64,000 bases of DNA from Lentinula raphanica (taxonomy: Eukaryota > Basidiomycota > Agaricomycetes > Agaricales > Omphalotaceae). The stretch lies in NCBI GenBank assembly GCA_027919835.1, contig JANVFP010000008.1, positions 744,001-808,000 of the forward strand. Direction: 5' to 3'. The position numbers and the translations under genes are program-made. Positions within the stretch are counted from its first letter, which is position 1. Each line of letters starts with the position of its first letter. The notes under the pieces are model-generated. The model saw nothing but the letters and a program-made list of their open reading frames with translations, did not search any database and was not told the DNA's origin. Shown one piece after another: positions 11,876 to 24,500 of the stretch.

Positions 11876-13188
11876 GAGATAGTTCACTGTAATCGCTCAT
11901 ATGATGGAATCGATAGACAATTAGGACAGGACGCCTTCAGGACGGGCCATTTGATGACCTGTGTAAGTTGTTGTAGTACCTGCGTTGCCAGACCATGCTC
12001 AGCAGAGTTAGTTTGACGACGTCGGGCTTTTCGATGTAACTTTGACCGAATTTTCCGTTTGAACTTAGGCTCCTCTATGTGGCTTTCCGGGGGAGGGTAT
12101 TCCAAGGTACTTACTTATCCCAGAACTCAAGTGTGGAAACATGAATATCAATTGATAAATTCTTGTTCTGCACGGTCGGTGTTATGTAGATATACCAGAG
12201 AATAACTGGACGGAATCCTTTTATGTATACGCCATACCCGTTCTGCCATCTAAACTGCGAAGATCTGAATGCTGATGACCGTCAATAGGAATGTCGGCCT
12301 CAACTTCTCTAACCGCGAAGAAAATTGCAATTCTAAATCAAGTGCAGCTCACTACTCAGGAATTAGGATGAGTCGCGACTTGCTAAGGGAGGCCGAATCA
12401 GTCGCATGGCCTTGCATGTGGACTCCACAGTCTACTTCGAGCCAAAGGGCTCTGCCATCGCGCCTCATCGTGCGCGCCGCCACCACGGCCCCCATCTGTG
12501 TTTCAAATTCGAATCAAAGTTTCAATAGCTGGCAAGACAGAAAGGTCTACACAATGATGAATATCAGACCTTTGAAGGCCTGATCCAAGTACCAGTGGTG
12601 AAGACACTCTGTTGGGGTCTCCGACGAAAGAACGTCAGTAATCGCATGGGCGATGGTTAAGAATATTTGCTGGGTATACAATCGTGACATGCTACGACCG
12701 AAGGCAGAATCCAAGCTCACTAACGCGAGGACAACTCGCTCGAACGCAAATAATGCCTACTCTCCTCACTCCGAACCGCCCAGTCCTTCAACTTGAGGAG
12801 TTGGGCACCATCGTTGCTTTTCTTTCATCCCTTGGTCGGACTTGGAATTGTGATCGTTTATCTTGAACTTTCAAAGCGGGCAATCTAAGTAACGTTGTCG
12901 AAATATCTACGTTGCGGCTTGCCAATTCATGTTCAATCTGGATAAATACATGTGGTGCGCATGAGTTTTACACGAGGTTAATGGTAACATATATCTGATT
13001 GTCATAATGGTTAACAAACAGATACTTCATGCCAGTACCGCCATCTGACACTGCTAGCAATCCACAGCAAGAGACGACAGGTGCTCGAAGGTGAATCGCC
13101 AAACACTCCTTGCAGCTGTGAGTTTGACTTTTAAGATGACCCAGAGCTGGGGACTCCACATTCTACAAATCAAAAGATCACAGACCAG
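11876..13188. other. Intergenic stretch, no firm gene
   Basis: About 1.3 kb. A 73-codon open frame on the minus strand (11884-12105) is rich in Lys/Arg but has no ATG and no supporting splice signals. The 5' exon of the following coiled-coil gene may lie between 12950 and 13130. I found no convincing one. Confidence 0.4.
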
Positions 13189-13973
13189 AATACGTACACG
13201 GGAAACATCGTGAAGGTCGACATCAACAGCGTCGCCCGTCTATCGTGTCACTACTTGATGAAGTTCGAACGTTTTCAGAACAAGAACATAGATTAGAGTA
13301 CGAGACACATAGAGCTGAAGAAGCAATTTCTCGAGCAGAATATGCAGAAACACGATTGAAGGATGCATTTGACCAACTCATGGAAGCGGAGGAAGCCCGG
13401 TCACAGGCAGAAATTCATTCTATCAAAGTAGAGGAAGATCTGCACAGACACAAAGAGCAACTGAAGCGAGTGGAGTCAGAATGCGCCAACGCTCGTACTC
13501 AGATCGAACAGCTGCAGCAGGCGAAGTCGATCTCCGAGAAAGAAGTAGAGAAAGCCATGGCTGCGAATTTCGAGCTTCAAAGTCAGTTCAGGAGTTACCA
13601 GGCTAAAGAGGAAGGACGAGGCGAGGGTTTGAAGAACGGTATTCTGAGGCAGTTTAACGAGAACAGGCAGTATGTATGGGAAGCAGGGTTCTCTGATGGC
13701 TTTGAGGAAGGGAAAGAGGCTGGATTGAAAGAAGGGCTCCGGAAGGGGCGAAAGGAGGGGGTGCGTGAAGGTATCAAACAGGGTCGAAGAGAAGAACGAA
13801 AGAATGCTATAGAAGCCTTCGATAGATTCATCAGAGAGAAATGTGAAGGTGAAGACGAGGAGGTATGTCGTGCTATAGCTTCTTGTCATCGATTGCATAT
13901 GCTGACTATCTCGATGATCCAGCAAACGCGTACTAGATGGACGGAGTCTGTTTACTATACAGAAAGAGATTGA
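13189..13973 (+). CDS. Coiled-coil protein with G-x3 repeat segment; ends unresolved
   Basis: Function unknown. The open frame starts right after an acceptor (GACCAG, exon from 13189: YVHGKHREGRH) and contains no ATG before the coiled coil, so at least one upstream exon is missing from this model. It then runs as a long amphipathic coiled coil (SEQEHRLEYETHRAEEAI and onwards, rich in E, R, Q and A). A stretch with a glycine every four residues follows (GFSDGFEEGKEAGLKEG, GRKEGVREGIKQGRREE), near 13690-13800. A GTATGT donor after GEDEE suggests a last intron. In one model the final exon ends YYTERD at 13973. A different frame of the same exon (ending at 14020) also looks coding, so the C-terminus is uncertain. 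The Gly-x3 segment could form a glycine-zipper-like helix; that is inference. Confidence 0.6.
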
Positions 13974-14265
13974 TACCGCAGGGAAAGAATATCATGAAAC
14001 CCTTGATATAGTCGCTTGAGATGAGTTTCTGTTTCGAAAGGAAATCAGGTCGATCGATGATGGTGAGTTTCCTGACTTACTCATTTCATAACAATTACAA
14101 CTTAACTCCTCCATCACCTGAACCACTGTTTTCAAAGATTGAAGGAGGTGTTTTATCATTGGATCAACGTCTTCCGGAGTACCGTGATACTCTTGCTCTT
14201 GTATACCGGTCATTAGAGTTTTACACACAGTATACCACAAAGGCTATGATAAACGAAGATGAGTA

Positions 14266-16001
14266 CTACGATTCACCAGAGCGATCACAGTAGAGACGCA
14301 CCGCCATGATGGGATGAATATGCTGCACTGTGTTCGATTCCTTGAACTTCGCAATAAGATTTGCAGCCTGTTGAGCAGCATTCAAGCGTTTTCGATTTGA
14401 GTCTTCGTACTTCCCCGAACTATGGAAATGAATGATCGCCACATGCAGCAAAGTCACTACTGTTATCCAAGTGTACTTCGTGTAGGGTCCTACGAATTGT
14501 GTTAGAGGTGGAATTGATTTGATGAAGTTGAGGAGGTCCGTTTCAAACTTTTGTCCATCAGGATGGAGGACTATCGGGGTCTGCAGTATTAGTGCGAGCG
14601 ATATTCTGAAGGCATTGTCTCGATTTACTTGGACGCCATTCATTGCCATAGATTCTGGCACGTTCAAAAAGAGCAGCCGCTTTAGCCGTCAACGCCAGAA
14701 TCCCATGGGATAAGTCTGCGGCGGGAGCGTCAATGAAGTTCTTCATAGTAGGTACACCGTACGGGTTAGATGGAGCCGAGCCCTGAAATGAGCAGCTTGA
14801 TTCATTCCATTGTGAAGTAAGGAACAACAGTGACAGAAGGAATACTCACATCTTCATAGGTCTTCATCTCCAAAGGAAAAGGCGTATCTATGGTTTCATC
14901 CATGATAACGGAAATTTCAGACAAAGCGCGTTGTTGCACTGCTAGTGTTTTGTAGAATAGGAACGTAGTCCAAAATGCGTCTATTCTTTCTCCTCGGTCA
15001 ATGAAGTCATGGGGTGGAGGAAGATCAAGAGCGTCGACGGGTCGATTGGAGTCATTGAACGCTTGTCTATGCAGCCCGTAGCTGATGCATAATGATATGG
15101 CATGATTGAGATGATGAATAGCAGAACTAGGGTTGCCTGAACGAAGAAAATAGGCTACGAGAAGGATCTCGGCTTGAATGTTGTGAACGACGTATTGGGG
15201 TTGTTGGCTGGTTAAGTCAACGCGTACTGCGCGCTCCAGGAAGAAAGGCTCATGAGCAAGTAATCGCTCGTCATCCGACAGATGAATCCCCCATAGATAG
15301 ATCACGTTGAGTAGATTGGGTGCGGGAGAAGATGGATTGGAATGTTCAAACATGAGTTGACAAAGACGAGGACCATGCAGAAAGAATCCGAATTGAAATG
15401 CATAAGGCGCAAAATAATCCATACTGGGCATATTAAGAAGAATGAGGTGGTGTCATAAGTGTTACACTCACAGAAGAACCGCCACCTCCAAAGGCATTTT
15501 AGACTGAGCCCACCATCCATAGGGTACCGACGCGACATGAACAGCAGTGATGAAGCCCGGGGGTACCAGACGAAAGGATTCACCACCGGTTTGACGCATC
15601 CCTCCACGTCCCGGGACGCATATTTGCAGTATTGCCTCTTTTTGGTTCACCGTGTTCTGCAATGCGGCAAGCCTAGTTTCGAGCCTCGTAACACTAGCTT
15701 CAAGAAGCTGTACTCCAGTCTTGCCTCGATGATTGACATACTGACAGTCAAGGCCGTATCCGCCTTTGACACAACGCTTGCACGAAGGAAGTTCGCCACC
15801 GCATCTCTTACGAGCGCACCGGAAACAATCAAACGAGCTCGGAATTCAGGAATCTCACTTTTGACTCACCACTTTGCGCCTCCTAGAATGTAGAGCAAGA
15901 CATGATAAAAATTGTAGAATTCGAGACGTTCGTTCTACGGACCTGCAATCAATACAAGCCCTGCCTTTTGCTAAATGATTCGTAGGAGAAATAGCTGACA
16001 T
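14266..16001 (-). CDS. Zn2Cys6 fungal transcription factor
   Basis: Sequence-specific nuclear regulator of the fungal binuclear zinc cluster type. The cluster is built from three exons: MSAISPTN...ACIDCR (ATG at 16001), a 13-base mini-exon giving RRKV, and RCGGELPSCKRCVKGGYGLDC. Joined, they give the canonical spacing CX2CX6CX6CX2CX8C. A short coiled-coil linker follows (LLEASVTRLETRLAALQ). Then comes the fungal-specific middle domain (YFAPYAFQFGFFLHGPRL, NIQAEILLVAYFLRSG, AISLCISYGLHR, FLFYKTLAV, ILALTAKAAALFERA). The end is CDRSGES with TAG at 14266. A 58-base intron (GTAAAT to GATAG) near 14600-14660 restores a frame that otherwise looks shifted. Targets cannot be read from the sequence. 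Confidence 0.88.
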
Positions 16002-17067
16002 CGTATACGGTGTCGAGAAGGAAACGCCGAAAGCAACGACTCGGCCAAATCATGAGCTGGATGCCGACTCCCGCGGGACTGGAAATATGAATACACGGAT
16101 GACTCAACACTTATCGACTCATACCTTCGAGGCCTCCGTTTGAAACACGATCGAATCATGAATATCTTCAAAAAGGGCTTGGACTCGACTATGAATCTCC
16201 AAATGGCCAAAACGCTCGTGCTAATGGGTTAGCCCGTAGTAGTGTTAAAGAAACAAATGTTTGAGTTTCTCCGAAAGGTTTGATTCGTCCTTTGAAGAAA
16301 CTTGCAATGGTGATAAAACCGTAACTATAGCATCGACAATCGTATGTTTACGGCCACGTCCTGCCACGTTCTAACGAGTCTTCCGCGTTGGCATTGCCAG
16401 CTTGTAGTCTATGTGTAGTGGGGGCGTGAGGAATGGAGGAAGATGGTTGAGGATCGAATGCAAAGATTACCTTGAACATTCCGGACAGCCTCGCTCAAGC
16501 CCTTTGACCATGGACTGTCAATATGACATAGACTACTGTATGCCAGCGGTAGTGGTCTGTCATTTGATCACTCAAGATTCCTTGCTGATCCTGTCCAACA
16601 ACGATATTGACAAAAGGCTTGACGTGAATTTCGTCGGCGTCGCAAAGCCGCAGATGTAAAGACGGTCTCTGCCATACAGTAGTCGTGCTGTGCCATTGGT
16701 AACTTGACAATCATCGCAATCGGATTGTGACTCTACGTCTCCAATCGACGCTGGTACTTATCCATCTCAACAGCACAGACACTGACAGGACTCGCAGCTA
16801 TGGCCGAGTTGATGTCTGTACGAACATCCAAGTCCAATTAGTGAGCCGGTTGAGATCTTTTTGGTTACGAGCAGCAATATGTCTTCATAAGCACTGAGCA
16901 GTGCTATCACGATGATGCAAAATCTGGAAGAAGTTGAACGTTGAAATACAAAGGAAAAGACAAAGAATATTTGATTGATTGATGGCACTAATTTTGTATA
17001 AATAGGCTTCTCAAGCTTCGCCAATTTGCAGTTCATTCAGAATCATTCCCCTTTCCCAAAAATCAGC
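16002..17067. other. Intergenic stretch, no gene seen
   Basis: About 1.07 kb between the divergent regulator gene and the next plus-strand gene. Only short shadow frames. No repeats recognised. Confidence 0.5.
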
Positions 17068-18233
17068 ATGAGCATTCCACCTTCTTCACCGGGCGGTAGA
17101 CGCAAAGGCCCGAAATCGCTACCCAAACTCCCCTTATCGGCTTTCACCCCACCCAATTCTGGGACTTCTGAACGGTTTCCTCTGGCGCCAAGTCCCTCAA
17201 CTGTTCATCCTGAAAGTGTCATCGATGCCAACGTCGTAGCTCTCAACGATGATTCATCACTGTCTCGCTGGAAAGCTGAAGCGGGAGCCCACTTGGCGAG
17301 TCGTATCGGTGGGATCGTAGTTTCGTTGCCACTCGGTACAAATGACGAGTCCTTGTCAAAGTAAGTGTTCGTTGCGCTAATAAGCTGGTCCTTGTCCTGA
17401 TCGAATATACGTAGGTTGGATGTTCCAGTGGTGTCGGTCATGATTCCCTTCAGCTTGGAGAGCTCTGATCGGCCTGCTTCACTACCAATGTCCCATTCAA
17501 TCTCTTTAACGACCGTGTTCACCCGTGTTACACCCAATTCAGTTGAAAATCTCAAATGGGCCCTCCAACAAGGACGGCCGATTGACATCGACATTCATGC
17601 TGATTTGACCGACGAAGTCTTCGATAGTCTTGAAGAGCTTTTGTCCAAATCAATGGCGGATGTGTCTCCTGTCCCTCCAATCATTCTTTGTACGTGTCAA
17701 ACATATCGTTTGCAATCCGACTTGGATCATCTCATGTGTATCAATCCAGCTAGTTTATTACCCCCTCCCAATGACCTCGAACTTCCCATCGTGAAGTTGA
17801 TGAACCATCCTGTCTATCGGAAATTTCAGGCCCAGATAGCAGCTCTGAGTCTCTTCCCGCAGATTTTGATCAAGTACCTCCCACCATCTTGGGACGTTGA
17901 AACGCCTCCCACACCTTCTGTCATGGTTGCAAGTCCTATTGATGATAACAAACACAAGAAGGAGTGGAAACGAAGGATCAAGATGTACCGTAAGTCTTGA
18001 TATACCCCCAGGGACCAGAATCCATGATTAATCCTGTCACAGTGGGCCCTGTCATGGAGGCTTTTGGTTACCAACGTATCATCTATGGCTCTTCGCCTTC
18101 AGCATCATCGAAGGTATCAACCAAAGTTGGCGATTGGTACGAGATTGCGAGAGAATCGTTTGCCGAACTCGGTGTCGAACAAGAAGCTGTCGATGCGGTC
18201 TTTTGGACGACAGCAAAAAGGATATATGCGTAA
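17068..18233 (+). CDS. Uncharacterised basidiomycete protein, possible amidohydrolase-like fold
   Basis: About 350 residues over three exons (introns near 17360-17415 and 17993-18042). The start is the ATG at 17068 (MSIPPSSPGGRRKG) and the stop is at 18231-18233. The N-terminus is basic and Pro/Ser-rich, then an ordered region begins. Candidate landmarks are IDIDIHADLTDEVFDSLEEL, a Cys-containing strand PIILCTC, and a C-terminal FGYQRIIYGSSPS. That last piece resembles the FG-x-RIxFGSD strand of metal-dependent amidohydrolases, but the final Asp is replaced and no HxH metal motif is evident. I would not assign an activity. The protein looks genuine because all three exons join in frame with good splice sites. 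Confidence 0.65.
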
Positions 18234-18745
18234 TTACAAGAGCTCGGATTTCCAGTAGCTGTAGATGTACCGCTGCCGCGTATACCAGTACTTACCACTA
18301 CTGATACTTGTTCTTAAGTTTTCTTTTCGGTTCCTATTGTATATCTGGGTTTATCTGCATCGATCATCGTAAGCAACTACCATTGGGTACGGGCATCGAG
18401 GACAACCTTTGCTGACTTGCATGCGCGTTGCTATAGTCTTTCTGGCATAGTGGTGAAAAAGCTGGCACCAGGCAGGCTGACTGGGCCAGTGCTTGTCACT
18501 CCAAGTTCGGAGGCGGCCCGGGACATCCGATCGCGTTCCAGAAACGCGTGATTGTCACGAGGCGTTCGGGCCTCACGGGCCGCGGGAACATAGGAGCTGG
18601 ACCAAAATTGGCTTTCCTTTAACCTTCAAATTCCAAGCTTCATCAACTCTGGAGAACTGGTAAACGTCGCCTTTCTTCTTCATGTTGTTCTTTTCACTCA
18701 ACAGACACGCTTCAGACGAGTGAACAAGACGATTTCCAAAGGAAA
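18234..18745. other. Intergenic, promoter of the next gene
   Basis: About 510 bp between two plus-strand genes. GC-rich around 18480-18600. No gene seen. Confidence 0.4.
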
Positions 18746-21479
18746 ATGCCTTCTTACTCCGATTCGGAGAATGAAATAATTGATAGGATTGCGCGGAATC
18801 CACACCCTCAGCGGCTTACCAGAAACGACGACTCCTCGTCAGTGACTTCTTCAGAGCTGGTCCATCATCTACCTCGACTCATATCGATTCATTAGGAGTA
18901 GCCGGGAGTCTTCACCAGATAGTCTACGAGTGAGTAATGGCATCTTGTATCTAAGCAGTTTCTGACTTTTGCCTTATCGTTTGTCACAAGAGAAAGAACC
19001 GATCGCTCACACCGATTTCAGATGACGGCGACTTCCAAACTTCACCCAATCCTGAGGGTGACACTCCTCCTCCTCCGTCCGAACAGCCCGTTATCCGCCA
19101 ACCTTTGGGATTCGCGTCAGCTTTCGGCGCAAGTACGGCCTCCAGCACCCTGAACACATATCAAGCTGAACTTCCCAATCCCACAAAGGCAAAATTTTTA
19201 CCCGGTCAGACTGTGGCTCCTACTACGAAGAGAACTAAGTCATCCGGAACTAGAACAAAGAGACCGAAGAAAAAGGACTATGGTGAACAAACAGGAAGGT
19301 TTCGATTATCAGATTGGGCTAACGACGCATCCGCACACGAGCCTTCACCAGCCCCGTCCTCAACCTCAACACAGCACCCTCCTGTTGCCTCATCTGGCGC
19401 CAATCTCGTCTTGAACGGCGATGTGGGTGGGGCTGGATACAACGCCATGTCATACATGTTGCCCACACAAGTACCTCAGCCTAACACAATGTATTCGGCC
19501 CATACTGCCGCACCTCTTCCAAGCAGTCCTACACATTCGTACTTTTCCAATACTCGTTTCATGAATGTGGCGTCTACTTCTAGCCCAGCTTCTACAGTTC
19601 CTATAACCAGTCAGTCACCTGCACCCATGGTTTCCACAACTGCTACACAAATGGGACCGATCAAGGCAGCTGGTAAAGCATCCAAAAGTGTCACAAAAAC
19701 CAAGCAAAAGGACAGGGCGGCAGCAAAATCGAACAAAAGGAATGGCACACGCACATTGGACAACGGTTCTAGATCGAGTTACTATCGCCGGGACTACGAA
19801 AATCAGGTTGATCTCGAAGCGGAGGTCATGAGCACACCGGGTGCGGGACCCTCTTCAGATCACACTTCCCACCTTCCTCCAAAAGAGAAATCAGGTATGT
19901 GATCGATCATATCGTCTTGCTACTCTTGAACCAATCAAGAACGCCTAGGACAATCCTCCTCTAAGCACTCGAAATCGTCCAGACCTGCATCTCGAATGGT
20001 CACAGTTCTGATCACTGATGTTCGAAGTGGTATGGAGGACCATCAACTCACAGAGGTGATAGTACCGCTGAAGGATACAGACCCTGAGCATCCAGAATAC
20101 GGATTCTGGGCAAATGCTCAAGAGGTGGTATGTATGTTCTGTTCATGATACCCGACGCTGTTTGAAAGTCGCCCAGGTTCAGAAGCTTCAGTCTTCTCCT
20201 TCCCGGATTGAAGGTAAGTCACTTTTCTTCATGCACCTGGCATATCTTCATCATCGTGTTGCAGGTCCAGCGCGTGCTTATACCATGAGGGGAAAGTACC
20301 GACAAATATTCATGCGACAGGAGGCAGACGGAACATTCGAGACAAAACCTGTGAATATCAGTGTATCTTCCGAGAGAGTTCTGGAGATGGTCGTCGAGAA
20401 AGTCTGTCGTTTTCAATGACCTAATCAGCCATTTGACGAAGGAACTATAATCACAGCTTCCTCTATTAGGCGAACTGCCATCACCACCTCGTATACCTCC
20501 AGATTTACAACCAAGCCCCGAGGACGAGTTATCTTTTACGCCACAGTCCCACGAATCTCAAGATAGTCGTAAACGATATCGTACTCCATCCGATGGCGAG
20601 GATGTATCAACTCCTGACTTTGGGAGACTTCCGGTAGATGGCCATACTCGTTCTGGCGCATCGTCATATCGAAGAAAGAAGAGGACAAAAGTTGACGGAG
20701 AAGAGTCCATGAACAGTGAAGCTGATTTGCTCTTTTCGCCATCGACTAGTGAGAATATTGGGAGACAGAGCATCGACAACGACAACTCAGCTGCAGATGG
20801 CCGTGGCAATGATCGTCACGGTGAAGACCAAATCATCAAGAGAATCACCCATGCACTTCAAGTCCATCCTACTCGAGGGCTTTGGGAAAGCCTAATGGAG
20901 GTCAAGGCTAGGCTTCCTCGCGTGTCGGCATATGTAGAGTTGTATCGCATCTTGCAGACGATGTTCGAGCGGTATGAAGGAAAATTTCCTTTTCAAAAAA
21001 GTCGCAAGGTCAAGATACAAAAGGTGAACGAATATAGTTCATACCCAGTTCAAGTTAAAGCTCATTTGCCACAGATACACATATTGAAGACTTTGCGTCT
21101 ACTGGTCGAAGATGACGAGCCTTTGGATTTATCTGATCCTGAGAAAGTTTCTATTCTCTGTGCGGATACGCTGAGACTCCTATCATTGTACGGACCGGAG
21201 GGTACGCGGTTTCAAGACAGTAGGGTTCGGGAAATGCTGGAGGATCAATTGCCGCTGGAGCAAGGCTCGAAACCTCATGAACGGTTTCTTGACCTCTTGC
21301 GTGAGATCGATGCAAGATGGCAGCAGGAGAAGGGGCACGTTCAACATCAAACCGGAATAGAAGTTGAAGCAACTGCATCTCCAGTTCACCCTCCGCGTGT
21401 AATGGCGTCCACTGATGATATAGATCATCTGAATATGGTCGTTGATAGAGATAGCACTGCTACAGTAGAGTCAAACTAA
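18746..21479 (+). CDS. Large uncharacterised nuclear-type protein
   Basis: Not recognised. The start is ATG at 18746 (MPSYSDSENEIIDRIARN). Several small 5' exons are followed by long ones, with the stop at 21477-21479. The N-terminal half is low complexity and basic (TKRTKSSGTRTKRPKKKDYG, KASKSVTKTKQKDRAAAKSNK), suggesting a nucleic-acid-associated or nuclear protein. A folded segment begins about RMVTVLITDVRSGMEDHQL, includes YTMRGKYRQIFMRQEADGTF, and is followed by an acidic Ser/Pro linker with KRYRTPSDGED. The C-terminal helical domain (IIKRITHALQVHPTRGLWES, VSAYVELYRILQTMFERYEG, LRLLSLYGPEGTRFQDSR) has no motif I can name. The pattern of basic low-complexity tail, folded domain and helical end could fit a chromatin or transcription cofactor. 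That is only a guess. Confidence 0.7.
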
Positions 21480-21589
21480 TCGTACACTCAACAATCTATG
21501 CCGTTGTTCTATGGTCATGCTACTGCTAGACTGTCAGTTACCTTTTTGGGGAGACTTCCCACACGCTTCTTACTCCTGAACTCCATGCA

Positions 21590-24500
21590 ATGGCACCCGT
21601 AGCTGGGCCATCAGCTTCTCGCAGCACACACGACTACACCGAAGGCGCTTCGCCTATCGATATCAACAGAGCCTTCACAAACTCTAGACGTCCATCCGAG
21701 CTTAGTGTCTATAATGACGATGAAGGAACCATGTTTTCAGGCCCCGGGCACTCTGTCAATCCCTCTAGTGTAACTCGGATGTCTAATTTGGATTCATCCA
21801 GGCGAAGCTGGTCTCGTAGTCGAAGGAGAAGTCAAGATTCTGGAGTATCAGGACGCCCCAGTATAGAGCGAAGGCTGAGCCAGGACAGTCAGCATACCCA
21901 AGATTCACGCCAGATTACGGAAGGAGAGGATGTAAATATAGAGACTAGACGGCATTCCTTCAGAGGCAGACGGCGGAGGTCACCTTCACCCCCTGCTCGC
22001 TCTTCTGTTCTTGGAAATCTCGCCAATCTTTTCACCAAACCTCAAGTTCATCAGGATGGTAGACGTCTATCCATATCTTCTGGGAGATCATCAACGTCGC
22101 TCTCTCGACGAAGCTCCCGCGTTGATGCGGATTCCGACTATGCCATTGAAACTGAAGACGAGGAACGCTGGGGCTATTCATCCGGTGAAGAAGACTCCGA
22201 AGAGGACGTGTCGGAACGTGACGATACTTCTATGGCCCGTAGCATGGATTATGACTCGGAGCCACCGTCGCCTACTATGAGTCAAGGTCTTCCTCTTTTG
22301 GCCTCGGACCCGGTTTTCGGAGGAGAATCGCGAATAGAAATGGAGTTTTCCTTCACCGAGTTAGAGCCTCCTCCCCCCGGACCACCCTCAAGACAACAGA
22401 TATATGTTGAAGAGGATGACAGCACTATCCGTTTGGTGGGCTACGAAGTAATCCCGTGGCGTCAATGGCTATGGCGCACAAGCTGTGTTCTCACCTTTGG
22501 TCTATTGGGTCTCCTGGGTCATTGGTTTCCTCGGCTATGGCTCGGCTTTGTCACTCATGAGAAGGCTTTCAAGGACATCAAGCAAGGTTTTGTGGTAGTA
22601 GAGGTATGTCTTGTGCTTTTGGATAATCTTCATCCGCTGAGCAGTCGACCAGTCGTCGAATAGAGATGTAGTATTAGTTTCCTTGCACAGGCTGGCTTAT
22701 TCATATCCTATCGCCACAGTATTCCCTCCTCGTTTACTTGGTCAAGTGCTATCCACTCCACTGCAGCACGATCCAGAGGGGACCTACGATGCAGAAACCA
22801 AGATGTTGCGCTCCCTCCTTGTTATCAGTTACCGCTATTCTCGCTTTGCGTTAGATCCACGGGATGGTCTATTCTACGTGATGAGGTCAGCGTTAATCTG
22901 GCTGACATGCATAAAAGGAGCTCACGTTCTTCAGAAATTGGCGTGACCCTTCTTGGACATCTTCATCTCTTCTACAATCTGGGCTCCAGCAGAATGTCAG
23001 ATCACAGCGAGCAACGTTATTCGACAAAAACGAGATCAATATCGAAGCCAAGTCGACGATTGCATTGCTCATAGAGGAAGTAAGTACCTAAATTTCGCCT
23101 CAGTCGCATATCCTCACAAATCACTAGGTAATACATCCTTTCTATGTTTTTCAAATTGCTTCAATCATTCTCTGGTCTCTCGACGACTACTATTAGTAAG
23201 GGAACGTTGACTTTCAGATATTGAGTGAAACTAAACATTTTCAGTTATGCATTTTGTATCTTCGCTATCTCAGTAGGAAGTATAGTCACGACGTTGATTG
23301 AGACAAAAAAGGTAACGTTTTTCCTCATTGGCAGGTGTTCGAGCTCACTGTTCTGGCACAGACAATCACTCGAATGCGTGAAATGTCGAAGTTCAGCTGC
23401 AAAGTTACTGTATTAGTGGACGGTGCTTGTAAGATTCCTAAACCTTGAATACAATCTCTCGTCGCTGACTTCCTGCAGGGGTCGAAATGGATTCTGTGAA
23501 TTTGGTGCCAGGGGACGTAGTCAATCTTACTACTTCTCAACTCTCTATCATCCCTGCGGATATGTTTCTTCTGGCCGGCGATGCTATCCTCAATGAAAGT
23601 ATGCTTACTGGTGAAAGTATACCTGTAAGCAAGATCCCAGTCAAAGACGAAGATCTAGTCAAGTGGAAAGACGGGATAACGGAAAACTCGAAATCCTTCA
23701 TATATGGAGGCACCAGAGCTATACGAATCCGAGCATCCATGGTAAACGATGGATCACAGGGCCATCCTGCTCTTGCGCTAGTTGCCAGAACCGGTAAATG
23801 ACCAAGCTGAATATCTTTCGCCGCTGACTTCTGTACAGGTTTCGATACAACCAAGGGTGCCCTTGTACGATCAATGCTGTTCCCGAAGCCTATCGGTTTC
23901 AAATTCTACAGAGACTCAGTGCGTTTTATTGGGGTTTTGGCTGGAATTGCGATGCTTGGATTCAGTATCAGTGCTGTTCAGTTTGTGCGAATTGGGGTAA
24001 GTCAATTTTCCAAATGCAGAATTTCTACGTCTAATGATCTCCTCCTCTAGCTGAAATGGCAGACCATTCTCATCCGTGCGCTGGATTTAATAACCGTTGT
24101 CGTCCCTCCGGCCCTTCCCGCAACACTTTCGATTGGGACTAGCTTTGCGATAGCTCGCTTGAAGAAACACGGTATATATTGTATCTCGCCTAGTCGAATC
24201 AACGTCGCGGGGAAGATAAATGTGTGTTGCTTTGATAAAACTGGAACTCTCACGGAGGATGGTCTCGATATTCTCGGTGTTCGCCCCTTGGACCGAAATG
24301 TCAATCGGTTCGGTGAACTTCTCGATGATATACATGATCTTCCTCTGGGAAAAGACAAGGCTTCTTTCCTGCATGCTCTGGCAACGTGCCATTCTTTGAA
24401 AATGGTCGAGGGAGATGTCGTCGGTGACCCACTGGATGCAAAGATGTTTGAATTCACCCGTTGGACTTTGGAAGAAGGGACAATTGGTCGCACCGGTGTG

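Noticed and set aside
11884..12105. Small basic protein on the minus strand
   Set aside because: No ATG; opens with TTG and has no splice acceptor to supply one.
12269..12583. 104-residue plus-strand open frame
   Set aside because: No signal peptide, domain, codon pattern or flanking splice sites; likely chance.
14021..14293. Separate 90-residue plus-strand gene
   Set aside because: Overlaps the 3' end of the zinc-cluster gene. The frame starts without context and includes a likely intron (GTGAGTTTCC). It may be a terminal exon of the coiled-coil gene but not a gene on its own.
14590..14680. Apparent frameshift in the transcription factor
   Set aside because: A 58-base intron with GTAAAT donor and GATAG acceptor joins the two frames cleanly (GNEWRP to ILHPDGQKF).
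15740..15880. Zinc cluster with odd spacing CX2CX4C
   Set aside because: Read straight through, the exon at 15830 gives DCFRCARKRC. Proper splicing with the start exon and a 13-base mini-exon gives the canonical ACIDCRRRKVRC, so the odd spacing is intron sequence.
22600..22680. Stop codon inside the P5B ATPase after VVVE
   Set aside because: Using the acceptor GACCAG instead of the earlier AGCAG keeps the frame open.
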